Assembly (NCBI GenBank): GCA_025526915.1
Contig: JAHLKH010000032.1
Span: 62,001 to 126,000, forward strand
Source: Entophlyctis helioformis
Taxonomy: Eukaryota; Chytridiomycota; Chytridiomycetes; Chytridiales; Chytriomycetaceae
DNA: 64,000 nt
Reading direction: 5' to 3'
In this document: positions 1 to 11,033 of the stretch, in pieces
Numbering within the stretch: the first letter of the stretch is position 1
Layout: each line of letters opens with the position of its first letter
Made by a program: the position numbers and the translations under genes
Notes under the pieces: generated by a model
The model's database searches: none
Seen by the model: the letters and a program-made list of their open reading frames with translations, nothing else
Told to the model about the DNA's origin: nothing

Positions 1-1789
1 TCACAGCGCTGTACGAGTCTATCCTGCGCGGAAAATACGAAGTGCCCGACTTTGTGTCTTCTGGTGAGCGACTTTGCAATGGCAGTCTGGCGTTGAAGCA
101 GTTGCCCAAGTTCATGAATGCTGACACGATGCTGCTCTGACTGGCGTTTGCAACACAGACTGCAAGGACTTTATCGCCAAGCTGCTTGTTCTCAACCCCA
201 AGAAGCGCGCCACCGTGTCGCAAATACGAGACCACGTCTGGCTTAGTGAAGGCACCAGTTTCCTCGAGCCAGTGTCCAACAAGATCGAGGGCGGCTTCAG
301 GCCACGAAACGAGGAGTCGATTGATGCCGAGCTTCTCGACCAAGTCGAGCAGATGGGATTCGAGAAAAAGGCAGCCGCACAGGCCATCGTCACGGGCAAA
401 TTCAACCAGGCTGCAGGGACATACTACCTCCTCGCCTACGAGAAACAGCAGATGATCCAACACGGGAAAAAGAGTGCACGGCATATGCTGCCTGCTGGAG
501 AGCAAGACGTGCGAATATCGGGCGGCGGTGGCGGTGGAATAGGGTCTGAGCTGCTGGAAGAAGACAGCGAAAGCCGCAACGGTGCTGGCGCTAATGGCCA
601 AAACGCAAGCGACGTGACGAGCGATGAGCTCGCCAAGGTGCTCTTTCAAGTCGAGAATATACGCGGCACGACTGCCGTGCCTGCCAAAGACGGCCGGCCA
701 GACAAGGACGGCCGGCATGCTGTACGGGACAGCCGAACAGCAGGTGCAGGTGCAGGCGCAGGCGCAGGGTTTCCTGGAGGTTCTAGCGGCGGTCCTGGCG
801 GCGGTGCAGGCGGACCGGGAGGCGGGACGAATACGGCAGGTGCAGCAGCAAACGATAAGCGAGGCGGCGGAGGTGCAGGAGCGGCATCGTCATCGCCGGT
901 GTCAAGAGGCGGAGGGACCTCATCTGCTGATCTGGATCCAAAGAGCGGGAAGCCTGTTGTCAAGCGCGTACGCGGACGGGTATCGAATGTCACAAACGGT
1001 GGAAGCAACGTCAGCGCTGGCGCAGGCGGTGTCACTACCGGTCCCGGACTCGGCCCGTCCTATGGAGGGCGAATGGAGGCAGAAGACAGCATCACACAGC
1101 GGCCAACCTCGTCGCAACCAATGCTGCCCAAGATCCCCCAGAGCCGCACCAGCAAAACGTTCGAGTCCAAGGTTGTCAATCTGCCAAGCATCGCCAGCAA
1201 TATCCCCACCGGTCTGGGCAGCAATCTGGTTGCGGCCAATGCAGTTGGTGTTGGACCGAGTGGGCACGGGAGTCCGGGCATGGGGGCAGGCAGCCAGCTT
1301 GGCGCGTCCATGGTTGGAGACTCGTCACTAAAGCCACCGCCGCACACGCCAAGCATGGACGGCCACGAGCGGACAGCATCATCAGCACGGCCGCAGGGTG
1401 CACGCCGACTCCTCAAAAACACGCCTATCCAGATCGACGACACGCTGTATCTGACCAAGGAGCAGGAGGGCAGCGACAGTGGCGAACCATACACGGCAGG
1501 ACCCATGGGCAATCCACGCACGATCCGCTTTGCATTCAACTGCACGGCAACCACGACGCTGCCGCCCGAGACACTATTTGAGAAGCTGCGGACCGTGCTG
1601 GACCACAACGATGCCGAGTGGCGGCACGAAGGCTATCTCTGCGAGTGCGAGTGGGGCGACATCAAGTTTGAGGTGGAGGTGTGCAAGCTGCCACGCGTAC
1701 GCAGCTTTGGGATTCGCTTGAAACGGCTCAGCGGTGACATATGGGAGTACAAGAAGCTTTGCAGCAAGCTCGTCAACGACCTGGCATAA
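1..1789 (+). CDS. MARK/PAR-1-type Ser/Thr kinase, C-terminal part (5' truncated)
   Basis: This is the last part of a microtubule-affinity-regulating (MARK/PAR-1) kinase. The first exon (1-63) and second exon (159-1789) join in phase 1 across a 95-bp GT-AG intron (64-158). Together they read the end of the kinase domain, including LRGKYEVPDFVS and DFIAKLLVLNPKKRATV. A UBA domain follows, with QVEQMGFEKKAAAQAIVTGK as its core. A Gly/Ala/Ser-rich linker of about 300 residues comes next, then a C-terminal KA1 domain ending in VCKLPRV...GIRLKRLSGD...CSKLVNDLA. Kinase-UBA-linker-KA1 is the MARK order. Such kinases phosphorylate microtubule-associated proteins and control polarity. The catalytic core lies upstream of the window. 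The long Gly-rich linker is presumably disordered. The family call is firm; the exact orthologue is not. Confidence 0.9.
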
Positions 1790-2323
1790 TGAAATCTTCT
1801 TCTATAGGGTCATGGCAGATGCATGCATATGTTCACCGCCTATCAAATCAATCCCGTTGCTTGCTGCTTGGCGGCACGCTGGATGGGACGCAGTGTTTCC
1901 CACTCAGTCCGTCGAGTGTTGCCGAGTCGAGTCATCTTCTTGTGCGAGCAGCTCCAGCTCCGGCCATCAGATGTCATTCAGTGACGTCAGATTGCCAAAA
2001 ACGCTGCCATGCCTGTTCTCCAACCCGCGCGTCGCCTGCCAAGGCATACACAAGACGGCGCGCACGAGTCGTTTGGCAAACCCCCCTCCATCTTACCCAC
2101 TTGACGAAAAACATTGCGAAACATCGCCTTTGATAATCCAGCACTGCCATTTCGCCGACTCTTGCGCATCACCAAACTCAGATACGCACAGGAAGCCGAC
2201 TGCCGTCCACCGACCAGCACCACTCTCACCGCTGCTTCAGTCGACGCACCGACGTACGCACGCTCATATACGTACTCTTAAGAACTGCCCGCGTAGGTCC
2301 ACACCGTCAAGAACGCCGCGGAG
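1790..2323. other. Intergenic region between kinase and H+-ATPase genes
   Basis: This 534-bp stretch separates two plus-strand genes. Open frames through it are short and lack domain-like sequence, so I see no gene. It must hold the kinase 3' end and the H+-ATPase promoter and leader. The second half is rich in C and A. I could not identify a convincing TATA box. Confidence 0.5.
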
Positions 2324-5300
2324 ATGACCAACGACGGCGCTCATGGAAAGGGCGGGGGTGACGAAAAGAAGGAAGATGTCCATATCGAAGTAACGGACGC
2401 GATAGAGCCAGAGCTCGAGGCGCTTCTCCACACGGAGCCGACCAAAGGATTGGCTGACGACGAGGTCGCCAAGCGTCTTGCGCAGTTCGGCCCCAACGGT
2501 GAGCGTGACAACCATCCTCCGCATGCCGCTTTGGCGCGCGCTTCCCGCCTTGCTCTTTGTCGTCTCGCATGTCTTGCTTCTTTCCCCGATCCAATCCGCC
2601 ACACGCTGCAGCGCTGCTCAGCTCCCATAGCGCGACTTGCCACGTATTTTCTGTCCGTCGCCGCCTTCCCGTGACGCGCTGGGATTGTTCCAAGCGTTGG
2701 CCAGAGGCTGGGCATGGCGATGACGTCATGTGCTCTGGACAACGATTGGCAGCGACGGACAACGAGCCCCTGTGGACCTGGCGAGCCCCTGCTTGTGTGC
2801 CTGCATGCCACTCTATGCCTTTAGGTGATGTGATGCGTAGTCGTTGTGTCTTGGCATGTCTGGAAAGAGCGACGGGCCGGAGGCAGGAGCCTACAGCAAC
2901 CTGCATGCAATAGCAGCCTCGCTCCTTTGCCTCTGACTACCAGCAGCCATCCGCGCGTGGTTGGCTGTTACGCTTCTTTGCATCACCAAGCATGTCATTG
3001 CAAAGCCCCCTGTTCCCTCCATCCCAGACCCCCCAATGCACAGATTGCCCACTAGCACACCCGCACATGCTCATGCACCCTTATCTACGGCTTTATCCAC
3101 GCTTCGCCTCTGCCAGAGCTTGCCGAGAAGCGCACTAGCCCTTTGCTCAAGTTCCTGTCGTACTTCACTGGCCCCTTGTCGATCATGCTCGAGGTTGCGA
3201 CCATCATCGCGGCAATCACCCAAGACTGGCCCGACGTCGTCATCCTCACGTTTGTGCTGATTGCGAATGCAGTCATTGGCTTCAGCGAGGAGGCCAAGGC
3301 GGAGAACGCTCTGGACGCGCTCAAGAACACGCTCGCGCTCAAGAGTCGAACGTGGCGAAATGGCCAGCTCATTGAGGTCGAATCTACCCAGCTCGTCCCC
3401 GGAGACGTGATTGCTCTCCGTCTTGGCGACATTGTGCCCGCTGACTGTCGGTACGTGCCAGCCACATCGCCACGCCACCATGCTCTGCAGTTTGCTTGGC
3501 GTGGTGCATCTTGGCTGACGTCTACCGGACTTGCACCCATTGCCATTCCAACTGTATAGTCTCCTGGGCATTGGAGTCCAAGGCGAGGCTACCGAAGGCT
3601 CGCTGCAAATCGATCAATCTGCACTTACAGGCGAGTCGCTCCCCGTGGCCAAGGGTAAGGGTGCAGTCGCCTACTCGTCGTCCATCGTCAAGCAAGGCCA
3701 GATGCTCTGTGTCGTCACCAAGACGGGTGGAAACACGTACATTGGTCGTGCCGCCAACCTGATTTCCCAGACAAGCGAGCAGGGCCACTTCCAGAAGATT
3801 GTGAACAACATTGGCAACTTTTTGATCATCATGACGGTGGTATGTTGACTGGTGCATTGCTTGGTGGATCTGCACCTCGCTACACTTGATCGCAATGGTT
3901 GGGTGTCGACTAACATGACGGAAACAAACCCGTGGGCTGCAACAGATGCTTGTGGTCATTCTGCTGCTCGTCAAGTCGCTCGAAACCGTCAATGGCCAGC
4001 GTCGCGACTTTATGCATGTGCTCAAGCAGGTTCTCGTCCTCACCATTGCTGCTATCCCGATTGGTCTTCCCACTGTCATGTCCGTCACGATGGCTGTAGG
4101 CGCCAAGCAACTCGCCAAAAAGCAAGTCATTGTCAAGCGGCTGCCTGCCATTGAAGAGCTCGCGTCCGTGTCCATTCTCTGCTCTGGTATGTGCACATGA
4201 ATGTGTCTCGTGTATGGTGCAATCAAGGGCTATCTGACCAATCCCCATGTATGGCTGTTTGCTGTATAACATCAGACAAAACCGGCACTCTCACACTGAA
4301 CGAGCTTACGTTTGACAAGCCGTACGTTGCCAACAAGGGCTCGACTCCGGACAACTATGCTGGAAACGGAACCGGAAAATACAACGACCAAGACATTCTT
4401 CTTGCGGCATACTTTGCCAGCGAGCCCGGTGCACTCGATCCTATCGAATTCGCTGTCCGCAATGCTGCCGAGGACAAGGTCGACGTGATCAAAGGACGTA
4501 CCGACAAAAAAGGCCACGACGTGCCAGGCTACAAGATTGTGTCGTTTATTCCCTTCAACCCCAACTCCAAGTACACCGAGGCAATTGTTCTCAACCTGTC
4601 AACCAACGAAAAGTTTCGCTGCATCAAGGGTGCTCCCCACGTCATCAGTCACCTGTGCGGCGGTCACGTTGAGGCCGACAAGGCTGTCCTGCAGTTTGCC
4701 GCCTCTGGTCTTCGTGCTCTCGGTGTTGCCCGCACGGTCGATGATGCTATGGAAAAGTTTGAAATGATTGGCATGATCTCGCTTCTGGACCCACCTCGCC
4801 CGGACTCTGGCGAGACGATCCGCAGGTGCATGGAGTACGGTGTCTCGGTAAGTCATTGCTGAGCTGTTCCTGTAGTGATTGATGCAACGACACATGTGCT
4901 GACGCGCCACTCGACTGTGCATATACGCCTACCCACACTTGGCTCGTGTTTTGCATTGCCACTTTCAGGTCAAGATGATCACCGGCGACCAGCTGATTAT
5001 CGCCAAGGAGGTCGCCCAGCGTCTCGGCATGCCCCGTACCATCCTCGATGCCCACAAGCTCGCTGACACGTCCATGTCTGAGGATGCTCTCATCGATCGG
5101 TGTGTCAAGGCCGACGGATTTGCCCAAGTCATTCCCGAGCACAAGTACCGCGTCGTTGAGCTTTTGCAGAAGCGTGGATACCTTGTTGGCATGACTGGTG
5201 ACGGTGTCAACGATGCTCCCGCTCTCAAGAAGGCCAATGTCGGCATTGCTGTCCACGGTTGCACCGACGCTGCTCGTTCCGCGTCGGATATTGTTCTCCT

Positions 5301-6238
5301 TGCTCCCGGCCTTTCGACCATTGTGGACGGCATTGTGACGTCCCGCGCCATTTTCCAGCGCATGCGCTCGTACGCCCTCTACCGCATTGCCTCGACCATC
5401 CACTTTCTGATCTTTTTCTTCATCACGCTCCTGGTGTTTGATTTCTCGCTCCCCGACCGTCTGATCATTCTCATTGCCGTGCTCAACGACGCTGCCACGC
5501 TCGTCATCTCGGTTGATTCGGCGCAGATCTCGCAGAAACCCGACAAATGGCGTCTTGGACAGCTGCTCACGCTCTCGTTTATCCTCGGCCTGCTCCTCAT
5601 GGGCATCTCGTTTGCCGTGTTCTTCTTTGCGCGTAGCTTTGGCGTCAACAAGGGTGTCCTCGAGACGATCATGTACCTCCAGGTGTCCTCTTGCCCGCAC
5701 TTTGTGATCTTCTCGACCCGTCTGCCGTCGTGGTTCTGGGAAAACCGCCCCAGCTGGGTGTTCATTTTGGCGGTCGGCGGAACCCAGGTGTTTGCCATGT
5801 TCATGTCGATCTACGGTATTGAGGCCCTTGAGGCTCACGCCATGTAAGTATCCATCACATGCGATCCATCCATGAATGCTCGAGACTGCGAATGATTGCC
5901 AGGCAAGGTCGGGCTGACAGCTTCTACAATGCATCCATGTGCAAACGTGGTTCAGTGGCTGGGCTTGGGGTGCTGGCGTCATGGCGAGCTCTCTGGTTTT
6001 CTTTGTCGTCCTCGATGTCGTCAAGGTCATGGTTATCCGCAACTGGTCGTTTGAGCTTACCGCGCGTCTTTGGCCGTCACGCAAGCAAGTCACCAAGCTC
6101 CGTGCCCGAGAGGAGCGCAAGGTCGCCCTTGCACGAATCACCGAGAACAAGAAGAAGGTCCGCCGCGTTGTTTCGGCCGTGCATGCCGCCAGAACGTTTG
6201 AGACTGGCCGCATCAAGACCACTCAACACCACGGCTGA
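2324..6238 (+). CDS. PMA1: Plasma-membrane H+-ATPase (P-type, P3A), seven exons, 919 aa
   Basis: An ATP-driven proton pump of the plasma membrane that sets membrane potential and cytosolic pH. Exons are 2324-2498, 3117-3450, 3560-3839, 3946-4186, 4276-4847, 4969-5843 and 5956-6238. They keep one frame and give 920 codons including the stop, the usual PMA size. Visible motifs are NELAEKRTSPLLKFLSYF before the first membrane helices, the actuator loop SALTGESLPVAKG, the phosphorylation motif CSDKTGTLT, KGAPH for nucleotide binding, and the hinge MTGDGVNDAPALKKA. The transmembrane block includes IAVLNDAATLVIS. The C-terminus is Lys/Arg-rich (TENKKKVRRVV) and is presumably regulatory. The first intron is long (618 bp); the others are 89-121 bp. 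Intron 4 splits the codon of the phosphorylated Asp. I am very sure of the family. Confidence 0.96.
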
Positions 6239-6459
6239 TCTGTCACTTATCTCGTGATCCACTACTTTCCCTTCGTGTCGTTTCATATCTACCTCCCAAA
6301 CATATCTGATCCGCCTCCCAAGCCCCCAATATGGCACATTGTGCATGTCCTGTCCCTTGTTCGCTTAGAATCTTGTAACGTGGCGCCTGATAGCAATACA
6401 GCCCCATCGAGTTTACTCTTATCCCAAAGCTGGAATAATCAGTCCTTAACCAACAAAAG

Positions 6460-8040
6460 ATGCTCGCGTCGAAAAACCCGCCAGGCCTGCCGAACGCGGC
6501 GGCTCCTGCTGCCTTTGATCCCAGCTCGACCAGGCAGCAAGGTGCCGACGCCTACACGTTTGCAGCCGAGCCCCGTGCTCTGCAGCAGCGTAAAAAGTAC
6601 CGTGACCCCAATGAGGACCAGAAGGGCCCGTAAGTCGCTCGGTCTTTTGCAGCAACCATCATTGTGTTTGCTACGGAGCAGGCCAGATGCGGACGCGGAT
6701 GCGCACGTCCATAACGGAATGCTATGCTTTGTCGAGGGCATTGATCCAGAATGCCTCTGCAACGGTGTTTGTAAGGCAGCTTGGGTCGCACATCACAGCA
6801 ACCTATGCCCTGACAAAAGCGCATTCGATGCTTGCAATGCGGCTGCATTTGACGAAGCCATCTCACACACTCCGGTTCTGATGCGCATGACACGTAAACG
6901 CAACGCTCGCTTTACGCGACATGGCTGTCGTCACCGGCCGGTGAATGGCTGCTATCCGGGGCCTCGTGCTATTTGGCTGTCACAGGCACGTCAACATCAT
7001 GTACGACAGACGCATCCATAGAGGCAACACCTATGCTTCACCGGCGCTTCCACTTGTAAGCAGTAATCGCCGTGCGTTGTCCACGTGTTCTTGTTCGTTA
7101 CTTCCATGGCAAACAGATCCATCTGCGTCTGGCCCGGTCTCGTCTAACGCAAACAACAGCACGCACAGCCAGATCCAGTCGAGATCCAAAAGCAGCAGGA
7201 AATGAAGCGCAGAATCAAGGCCAAGAAACGCGCCGAAGCCCGCCGCCGTGTGCGCACGCCTGACCCCGTCGAAGGCCGCAAACACATTGACGTCCAAACA
7301 GATCTCTATCTCGAAGAGCTCAGCGACAAGGTTCCCGAGGCGATTGCTGCCACACAGACGGACGCGTTCCTCAATCGTGCGCCGTCGCCGCTGTACATCC
7401 CTCAAAAGAGCGGCGTGGACATTGCAACGCAGATCTATGACGGCGAGCTGTTTGATTTTGATTTCGAGGTCACGCCGATCCTCGAGGTGCTTGTTGGAAA
7501 GACGCTCGAGCAGGCACTCATGGAGGTCCATGAGGAAGAAGAGTTGACCGTGCTCCGCAACCATCAGGTAGATAATTGCTTTGCTGCCATTCAAAGCACT
7601 CGCAGTATGTGCGGACACGACGCTGACACGGTGAAACCGGTGCGGATCCTTGCTCATAGCTCAAGTTTGAGCAAATGCGCAACGCAGAGCTCACAGAGGT
7701 GCAGCGACTCGAAGACGCCGAACGCCGCCGCACAGAAGAAAAGGAGCGTCGTCTCGCCGAACAGCTGCGCATTCTCAAGGAGAAGCAAGAGGCTGCCGAG
7801 AAAGTCGCTGCACGCGCTTTTGCACAGAGCTACCTCAACACTCTTGTGCCGAGCGTGTTCGAGAGCCTTGCCACGAATGGATACTTTTTCGATGTCATTG
7901 AGAAGGAGGTCGAGACTTCGATTCTGCCATGGCTCACGTCCGAGGTCGAAAAGAACATGGACCGCCATGCTCTCGCGCGCAAGCTCGTTGACGGTGCGTT
8001 GGCATTCATGAACGTGTCTGGTGTGGCAGCGGCATATTGA
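6460..8040 (+). CDS. RSPH3: Radial spoke protein 3 (RSPH3/RSP3), four exons, 340 aa
   Basis: The scaffold subunit that anchors radial spokes to axonemal doublet microtubules and carries protein-kinase-A anchoring activity in other species. Exons 6460-6629, 6986-7055, 7160-7567 and 7666-8040 give 341 codons with consistent phases. The family signature NIMYDRRIHRGNTYASP sits in exon 2, and TPDPVEGRKHIDVQTDLYLE in exon 3. A Glu/Arg-rich helical segment follows in exon 4 (EDAERRRTEEKERRLAEQL), and the C-terminus ends in FMNVSGVAAAY. The length is shorter than animal RSPH3 but the whole conserved core is present. It shows that the organism builds a motile 9+2 flagellum with spokes. It lies between the proton pump and a convergent beta-tubulin gene, with a 163-bp gap before the latter. 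Confidence 0.95.
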
Positions 8041-8203
8041 CTGACTGGTGCACCGCTGCAAACATGCATCAACTTGATTTGTATCGCTTGATGTATTGTT
8101 GGATGCATGGCAACGCAAACAGATGTGATTCGCAATTTCGTTCGTGCTTCAAGAGCGAGCCTTGGCCAGGAAGATCCCGACACGCAGGAATAAAGGGCCG
8201 CGG

Positions 8204-10699
8204 CTATGCTTTCTTGTCATCCGTTGGCATTGGAGACGAAGGAGATCGCGATGGGTTTGGAGAAGGCGGCAGGGGCGACATGAAGGCAAGGTTGGCTGCC
8301 GAGATATTGGGCGGTGCGGGAGGTCCTGCACTTGGAGCATTGGATGGTGCAAGCGTGTTGGGGGATGCGATTACAGTGTTGGAGTGCAGTCCACTGTACG
8401 AGGTAGCGGCCGATGGCGCAAGAGACATGGATCCACCGCCGCTGACACCTAGGCCTGCGGCTGACGAAGGCAGAAGCATTGATGAAGCCATCGCTCCTGC
8501 TGACGATGCAGGCTGCATGGGCGATGGCGATTTGGCAGGCGACGGCGGTTGCTGAGCAAGCGTCGCAGCCGATCGGCCCATCAGTGCCGGGTCCATGCGT
8601 GCTGCGGTGGCTGCATCCTGAACGTGTCCTTGGGATGCCGAAATCGATCCTAGTGGCGAGGCCGAGGCCGAGGCCGACGCTGCCTGTCTTGCGTTGATGG
8701 ATGCAGAGGCCGACGCCATCTGGGCCTGCACCTGTGCGCGTAAAGCATCACCACTTTGGATAAGACCGCCGCCAGAGCCGGTCGACATGGTCGGCATTGG
8801 TGCTGCAGAAGACGCCTGTGGCTTTGGTGCAGACTTGGTAGGCGACCCGCCGTGTCCATTGGATGGTTGCCCTTGTCTTGGTGATGGCTGCTGCTGAGCA
8901 GGTGATCCGAAAGACGGACGCTTGGGGCTGGCATTATGCTGGCTAGATCCTGCACGCTGGTGCTGCGAATTCTGCCGACCGTGCTGCTGCTGCTGCTGCT
9001 GAGAGTAACTTTGAGACTGCGACGAGTTGAAATGGCCACGCTGGCTGCTTGACGATCCACTGGACTGGCGCCTCATTCGCGCATCCGAGTACTCGCTCTC
9101 TTCGTCATCGTAGTTGAACAGCTTCTCTGGCAATGCGTCCTGGTACTGCTGGTACTCGGTGATGAGGTCGATCATATTGGACTCGGCCTCGGTGAACTCC
9201 ATCTCGTCCATGCCCTCGGCCGTGTACCAGTGGAGGAAAGCCTTGCGACGGAACATGGCCGCATACTGCTCGTGCACGCGTCTGAACAACTCTTGGATGC
9301 ACGTCGAGTTGCCAATAAATGTCGACGACATGGCCATGCCGCGTGGTGGGATGTCGCAAACGGCAGTCTGGACATTGTTTGGGATCCACTCGACGAAATA
9401 CGACGAGTTCTTGAGTTGCACGTCGAGCATCTCCTGCTCGACCTCTTTGGTCGACAGCTTGCCTCTGAAGATGGCTGCTGCTGTAAGGTACCGGCCGTGA
9501 CGAGGGTCCGATGCCGTCATCATGTTGCGCGCATCAAACATTTGCGACACTAGCTCGTGTACAGACAGCTGCTTGTACTTTTGAGAGGCGAGCGACGTGA
9601 GAGGCGCAAAGCCAACCATGAAGAAGTGGAGACGCGGAAAGGGCACCATGTTGACGGCGAGCTTGCGAAGGTCAGAGTTGAGTTGGCCTGGGAAACGGAG
9701 GCACGTTGTGACGCCGCTCATGACGGCCGACACGAGATGGTTGAGATCGCCATAGTTTGGATTGGTGATCTTGAGGGTGCGGAAGCAGATGTCGTAGAGT
9801 GCCTCGTTGTCAATGCAGAAGGTCTCGTCTGAGTTTTCAACGAGCTGGTGGACTGAAAGCGTTGCATTGTATGGCTCAACGACGGTGTCGGACACCTTGG
9901 GCGAGGGCACGACCGAGTAGGTGCACAGCATGCGGTCAGGGTACTCTTCGCGAATCTGGAGCGCGCAGCAAATGCGTGTCAGTCGAACGGCTCTAGGCAA
10001 CGATCTGCAGAGGGGCTCTCTTGAATTGTCCAGCACATGGTCACCTTTGAGAGAATAAGAGACCCAAGTCCCGAGCCAGTGCCGCCGCCGAGCGAGTGCA
10101 CAAGCTGGAATCCCTGGAGCGAGTCACATGCGTCAGCCTCGCGATGGATCACATCCATGATCGGCTCGATGAGCTCTGCGCCTTCCGTGTAGAAGCCCTT
10201 GGCCCAGTTGTTGCCTGCACCGGCCGTGCCATTCACGACATTGTCTGGACGGAACATGTGTCCGACGGGCGACGACTTGATGCAGTCCAGCGTGCCAGGC
10301 TCCAGATCGACAAGCACGGACCTGCAAGGCCAACGATGCACGCCAATGCGCGCGCAAGTGTCAGCCCTCATCAACAAGCTTTTGCAATCCTTCATGGATT
10401 GACGCAGCACCAAGCCGTGATTGGCAGCAGCACGGCGAGCAGATATCCTTGACAACGTGCGCATGGTAACCCAATGGCTGTTGCCATGTAGACGCTGCAC
10501 GGGCGGTGACTTACCGAGGAACGAATCGACCGCCTTGGCCTTCGTTGTAGTAAACAGACATGCGCTCGAGCTGCAGGTCGTTGGTGCCCTGGTATTTACC
10601 AGTAGGATCGATGCCGTGCTCGTCCGAGATGACTTCCCAGAACTTGGCTCCTATCTGGTTGCCGCACTGGCCAGTCTGGACGTGAATGATCTCGCGCAT
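8204..10699 (-). CDS. TUBB: Beta-tubulin with a ~300-residue low-complexity C-terminal extension, three exons
   Basis: A microtubule subunit. Exons on the minus strand are 10699-10515, 10321-10045 and 9955-8204, giving 737 residues. Exon 3 opens exactly at I155 of canonical beta-tubulin numbering, so the first 154 residues have no net indel. Landmarks are the autoregulation tetrapeptide MREI at the start, the T4 loop [27 protein letters not shown], and [18 protein letters not shown]. After EYQQYQDA (near residue 430) the usual acidic tail is replaced. A short acidic patch ([11 protein letters not shown]) leads into about 300 Ser/Gln/Pro/Ala-rich residues with basic SP motifs such as [16 protein letters not shown] and SPAKSPSP. 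The frame stays open for over 900 bp to the stop at 8204-8206. Residue 167 is Tyr, while E198 and F200 are retained. The core call is certain. The tail rests on a continuous open frame only. Confidence 0.95.
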
Positions 10700-11033
10700 G
10701 TTGGCAGCTGTTGTCAATGGTGCTGGCTGATGCTGCTGTTGCTGTTGTTGCGGCTGTTGCTGGCGCTCCTTCTGCAATCTGTCGTGCTCCTGGGATGTCT
10801 TGTTGACGCTGCAGATAACGACACTGGCTTGTTTGCAATGCCGATGGAAAGGACTTGAGCCATGGAGGCTCTCAAATCCGTCTCCATGGTGCTGATCACG
10901 ATCTCCACGGTCAAGGTGGCGCAAAACGAGCTTCTGGGTCGACGCGCCTTTGATACTCGCACCAGATTTATTTGGATATAGTGCACGGTCCTCACATCAA
11001 GGAGGTTAGATCAGTGAGCACTGTTGTGGACAA
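10700..11033. promoter_or_regulatory. Intergenic region upstream of beta-tubulin
   Basis: This 334-bp stretch lies between the minus-strand Sec2-like gene (ends at 11034) and the beta-tubulin start at 10699. It must carry the tubulin promoter and the Sec2-like 3' UTR. Seen from the minus strand it holds an AATAAA about 60 bp past the Sec2-like stop and, nearby, an AT-rich ACTATATCC. A CAA/CAG-rich run at about 10735-10765 sits in the presumed tubulin leader. No gene is visible. Confidence 0.5.
10967..10972 (-). terminator. Polyadenylation signal AATAAA for the Sec2-like gene
   Basis: On the minus strand AATAAA occurs about 60 bp past the stop codon of the Sec2/Rabin8-like gene. Distance and orientation fit a eukaryotic poly(A) signal. 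There is no transcript evidence. Confidence 0.5.

Noticed and set aside
4747..6222. 491-residue minus-strand open frame
   Set aside because: Antisense to the C-terminal exons of the H+-ATPase, which are beyond doubt.
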